NCBI GenBank assembly: GCA_021160845.1
Contig: JAGHBT010000085.1
Span: 1-9,038, forward strand
DNA length: 9,038 nucleotides
Source of the DNA: a bacterium
GTDB lineage: Bacteria > Krumholzibacteriota > Krumholzibacteriia > Krumholzibacteriales > WJIX01
Direction of reading: 5' to 3'
Numbering within the stretch: position 1 is the first letter of the stretch; the number at the start of each line of letters is the position of its first letter. The position numbers and the translations under genes were made by a program. Of this stretch, positions 6,831 through 9,038 are shown piece after piece. The notes under the pieces were generated by a model. The model was not told the DNA's origin. It was given only the letters and a program-made list of their open reading frames with translations, and searched no databases.

Positions 6831-8171
6831 ATGCATAGATTACAGATACCATATAATAGCGTCATCTTTACTCCGATTGATTTCGAAGAGGGCAAATTTA
6901 ACTCAATTCTTCGTAAACTACTCATTAGAAGCCTAGATCATCCGTTAATACTTGAGGTTTTCAACAACCAAATCCAGTATCTTGTATTTATTCGTGACGG
7001 CCAGCTATACTGGACAGGAACCCATACAATCGACGGGTTTGGCAAAATCAGTATAAAAGATTTTTTCATCAAACTCAGGAGGACTCAATTCCCACGGGTT
7101 GTCGCTTATGACACAAATCTCGTTCTTTTTCATTCTCTTCTTGTCTGCATGCAAAAAGAGACTGAACTGAAGGTTAGTTCAACTCTTGTCGATCTCGAAG
7201 AACTTCTTGATAAAACGGCATCCGAAAAAAAGGATAGCCTTATCATCGCTTATCAACCCGGTAACCTGATATTGCTGAGGTATAAAGATTCCGAACCTGT
7301 AGCCTGTTACAAGAATTACTGCGGAAACAAACCTTCTGAAGAAAATGCCCGGGAAGAATTTCTCGTTTCCACATATACTCATTCAACACACAGACCATTC
7401 GAAATCATGCTGTATACCGATCTTGTTGTTGAAAGGGCTAAGGATTCACGCCCAATACCGAAAGAAAACCTCGATGATATTTCAGCATTCTATCTAAGCC
7501 AGCCGCCAAAACTAGTCGTTAAGCTCAAGAACCGTCCTTTAAAAACATATCAATTCGTTGGTAAAACGTTAACGATAGGACGGCTGCCGGAAAATGATAT
7601 AGTGATAGATAACCTGAGTGTTTCGAGAAAACACGCTGTTATATCAACCTCGAAAACGGGTTATATATTGAAGGACCTTGAAAGCAAAAACAAAACCTAT
7701 CTCAACGGCAAAGAGATTGAAACATCAAAATTAAAAAACGGGGATACTATCACTATCGGTAAATATCAGATCGTTTTTAAGATTCCAACACCGGTAACAA
7801 CTGCCGGTGAGCAAATGGATCAAACAGTCGTTATTCCAAACTACCACTCAAAATCAGATAAATTAGATATCGACTTTTCCTCCGTCTCCAAAGCGCCGGC
7901 AAGATTACTACAGCTATCAAACCAGAAAGAACACATTCTCTCTAAGGAAAAAACAACAATTGGAAAAAGGAAAGCCGCCGACATCCGCTTCTCTGGAATA
8001 TTTATTCCCAGAATAAAAGTTGAAATAAATAGAATTAAGGACGATTATACAATTAAAAAGATAAAAGGGAAAAAGGGTGTTATAGTAAATGGTGAGATAA
8101 TTGAAGAAAAGATACTGGAAGAAGAGGATTTAATAGCTATCGGCTCCGAAGAATTCGTTTTTAAAATTTGA
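6831..8171 (+). CDS. FHA-domain protein with a second, degenerate FHA-like domain
   Basis: Predicted cytoplasmic phospho-threonine reader. Residues 1-225 form an alpha/beta region I do not recognise firmly. Its pattern near 26-64 (helix, then strands ending in FIRDGQLYWTG) faintly recalls DUF4388/PATAN-type modules. Residues 227-318 are a complete FHA domain: TIGR with Arg251, SVSRKHA with Ser264, Arg266 and His268, and YLNG with Asn292. A linker (319-355) contains DQTVVIP with Thr332. Residues 356-446 repeat the FHA plan (TIGKRKAADI, then VNGE with Asn420), but the S-R-x-H motif is reduced to IPRIKVE, so phosphopeptide binding there is doubtful. No Shine-Dalgarno precedes the ATG at 6831; an in-frame TAA at 6816 excludes a longer start. 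The gene lies 13 bases before the metallophosphoesterase gene and upstream of a Ser/Thr kinase, which supports a phosphosignalling role. Confidence 0.92.
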   Translation: MHRLQIPYNSVIFTPIDFEEGKFNSILRKLLIRSLDHPLILEVFNNQIQYLVFIRDGQLYWTGTHTIDGFGKISIKDFFIKLRRTQFPRVVAYDTNLVLFHSLLVCMQKETELKVSSTLVDLEELLDKTASEKKDSLIIAYQPGNLILLRYKDSEPVACYKNYCGNKPSEENAREEFLVSTYTHSTHRPFEIMLYTDLVVERAKDSRPIPKENLDDISAFYLSQPPKLVVKLKNRPLKTYQFVGKTLTIGRLPENDIVIDNLSVSRKHAVISTSKTGYILKDLESKNKTYLNGKEIETSKLKNGDTITIGKYQIVFKIPTPVTTAGEQMDQTVVIPNYHSKSDKLDIDFSSVSKAPARLLQLSNQKEHILSKEKTTIGKRKAADIRFSGIFIPRIKVEINRIKDDYTIKKIKGKKGVIVNGEIIEEKILEEEDLIAIGSEEFVFKI

Positions 8172-8172
8172 G

Positions 8173-8179
8173 AAGGAGG
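8173..8179 (+). promoter_or_regulatory. Strong ribosome binding site of the metallophosphoesterase
   Basis: AAGGAGG starts two bases after the FHA stop codon and ends five bases before the ATG at 8185. It is the strongest ribosome binding site in the window and fixes that start. Confidence 0.85.
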
Positions 8180-8184
8180 CTTGC

Positions 8185-8913
8185 ATGAAATACCTAATTT
8201 TTTCAGACATTCACGGAAACCTTGAATCGCTTGAAAAGATTTTAGGTTATGCAGAGGGAATTCATCCGGATTTAATAGTCTCACTCGGTGATGTTGTCGG
8301 ATATGGCGCGGATCCCGGCAAATGCGTGGAACTAGTTGAAAAATACGCTCAGGTTAAAATCTGCGGCAACCACGATATGGCCGCCACCGGACTTTTATCG
8401 AGTTCCGGGTTTAATGAAACCGCTCAAAAGGCGATCAGATGGACAACTAACAACCTGAACGAAGAACAACTGGAAGCTCTAAAAAATTGTGAATCAATTT
8501 TCCATCACGAAGATTGCTTATTCGCGCATGCCTCACCACTCTCCCCCCTCAACTGGGAATATATATACAACATTTCTCAGGTAACAAAAATCTTCGAAAA
8601 TTCAAATGAAAAATTTATCTTTATCGGACATACTCATATTCCCGCAATTATAAGCTATAATGAAACAGAAGGCGCGAAAACGCTTCAACACACACTGATC
8701 AATATCGATCAGGAAAAACGTTACTTAATAAACACCGGGAGCGTCGGACAACCCCGTGACGGAATAAACGAGGCCTGCTTTACAATACTTGATACCACCG
8801 AAGGAACAATAGATCAGAGAAGAACCAAATACAATTTTACACTCGCTCAGGAAAAGATACTGGCCGCCGGACTCCCTGAAACTCTCGCCAGCAGACTGGA
8901 GACCGCGAAATAA
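8185..8913 (+). CDS. YfcE/MJ0936-type metallophosphoesterase
   Basis: Calcineurin-like phosphoesterase of 242 residues, expected to use two divalent metal ions. The ligand set is complete: SDIHGN (Asp8, His10), LGDVVGYG (Asp36), GNHD (Asn62, His63), FAHASP (His115) and GHTHIP (His149, His151). The GSVGQPRDG signature follows at 185-193. The tail AGLPETLASRLE (228-239) matches a conserved ending seen in many bacterial members of this subgroup. There is no signal peptide, so it is cytoplasmic. Substrate cannot be read from sequence: relatives act on phosphodiesters, nucleotides or phosphoproteins. It sits between an FHA protein and a Ser/Thr kinase, separated from the kinase ATG by one base. 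This suggests a regulatory phosphatase role (inference), since no PP2C-type phosphatase is present in the window. Confidence 0.93.
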   Translation: MKYLIFSDIHGNLESLEKILGYAEGIHPDLIVSLGDVVGYGADPGKCVELVEKYAQVKICGNHDMAATGLLSSSGFNETAQKAIRWTTNNLNEEQLEALKNCESIFHHEDCLFAHASPLSPLNWEYIYNISQVTKIFENSNEKFIFIGHTHIPAIISYNETEGAKTLQHTLINIDQEKRYLINTGSVGQPRDGINEACFTILDTTEGTIDQRRTKYNFTLAQEKILAAGLPETLASRLETAK

Positions 8914-8914
8914 C

Positions 8915-9038
8915 ATGAACAGGCATAATTACCAAATACTAAATACTATCGCCACAGGCAGCACGGCTGTGCTGTACAAGGCTATTCAAACCTCCCTTGA
9001 CAGAAAAGTTGTTATAAAAAAACTGCACACCCATCTGA
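8915..9038 (+). CDS. Ser/Thr protein kinase, N-terminal fragment
   Basis: Start of a Hanks-type Ser/Thr protein kinase cut by the right edge; 41 codons are present. The frame opens with MNRHNYQIL, then the nucleotide-binding loop IATGSTAVLYKA (residues 12-23) and the strand RKVVIKKL, whose first Lys after VVI aligns with the catalytic VAIK lysine. In the loop the first and third glycines of G-x-G-x-x-G are Ala and only the central Gly15 remains. Such variants occur in active bacterial kinases, so this does not show a pseudokinase. The ATG lies one base after the phosphoesterase stop codon, so coupled translation is likely. The HRD and DFG motifs and any sensor or TPR domains lie outside the window. 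Confidence 0.85.
   Translation, partial: MNRHNYQILNTIATGSTAVLYKAIQTSLDRKVVIKKLHTHL

Overview
This window looks like chromosomal DNA of a bacterium of moderate G+C content, probably an uncultured Gram-negative-like lineage. Coding density is high, the clearest Shine-Dalgarno sites are AGGAGG-like, and there are two sigma-54-type (GG-N10-GC) promoter candidates. The mix of long TPR proteins, FHA domains and a Hanks-type Ser/Thr kinase is typical of Deltaproteobacteria-like and FCB-group candidate phyla. Nothing here fixes the phylum, and no mobile element, tRNA, rRNA or CRISPR is visible.

Layout. (1) Positions 1-895, minus strand: a translationally overlapping queD-queC pair for preQ0/queuosine (7-deazaguanine) synthesis. 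queC runs off the left edge. (2) Positions 896-1083: a divergent intergenic region with a sigma-70-like promoter candidate for queD and a weaker sigma-54-like candidate for the plus-strand operon. (3) Positions 1084-6269, plus strand: a two-gene operon. The first gene encodes a 1283-residue cytoplasmic helical-repeat protein with a TTG start. The second encodes a roughly 435-residue protein made of a four-cysteine module, an acidic linker, a long coiled coil and four canonical TPRs. The operon ends in a strong intrinsic terminator at 6320-6350. (4) Positions 6349-6561, minus strand: a CspA-family cold-shock protein, convergent with the TPR operon, with its own extended -10 promoter. (5) Positions 6831-9038, plus strand: an apparent operon encoding an FHA-domain protein, a YfcE/MJ0936-type metallophosphoesterase and the first 41 codons of a Ser/Thr protein kinase. 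A good sigma-54 promoter candidate lies upstream.

How the genes may work together. The FHA/phosphoesterase/kinase cluster has the parts of a phospho-threonine signalling unit: a kinase that writes, an FHA protein that reads, and a possible self-binding T-x-x-I site between its two FHA domains. The role of the metallophosphoesterase in that unit is unknown. The neighbouring TPR/coiled-coil proteins look like scaffolds rather than enzymes. A link between the two operons is suggested by neighbourhood and by similar sigma-54-like promoter candidates, and is inference only. The most unusual items are the ~52-residue three-helix repeat of the giant protein and the split four-Cys module fused to a coiled coil and TPRs.
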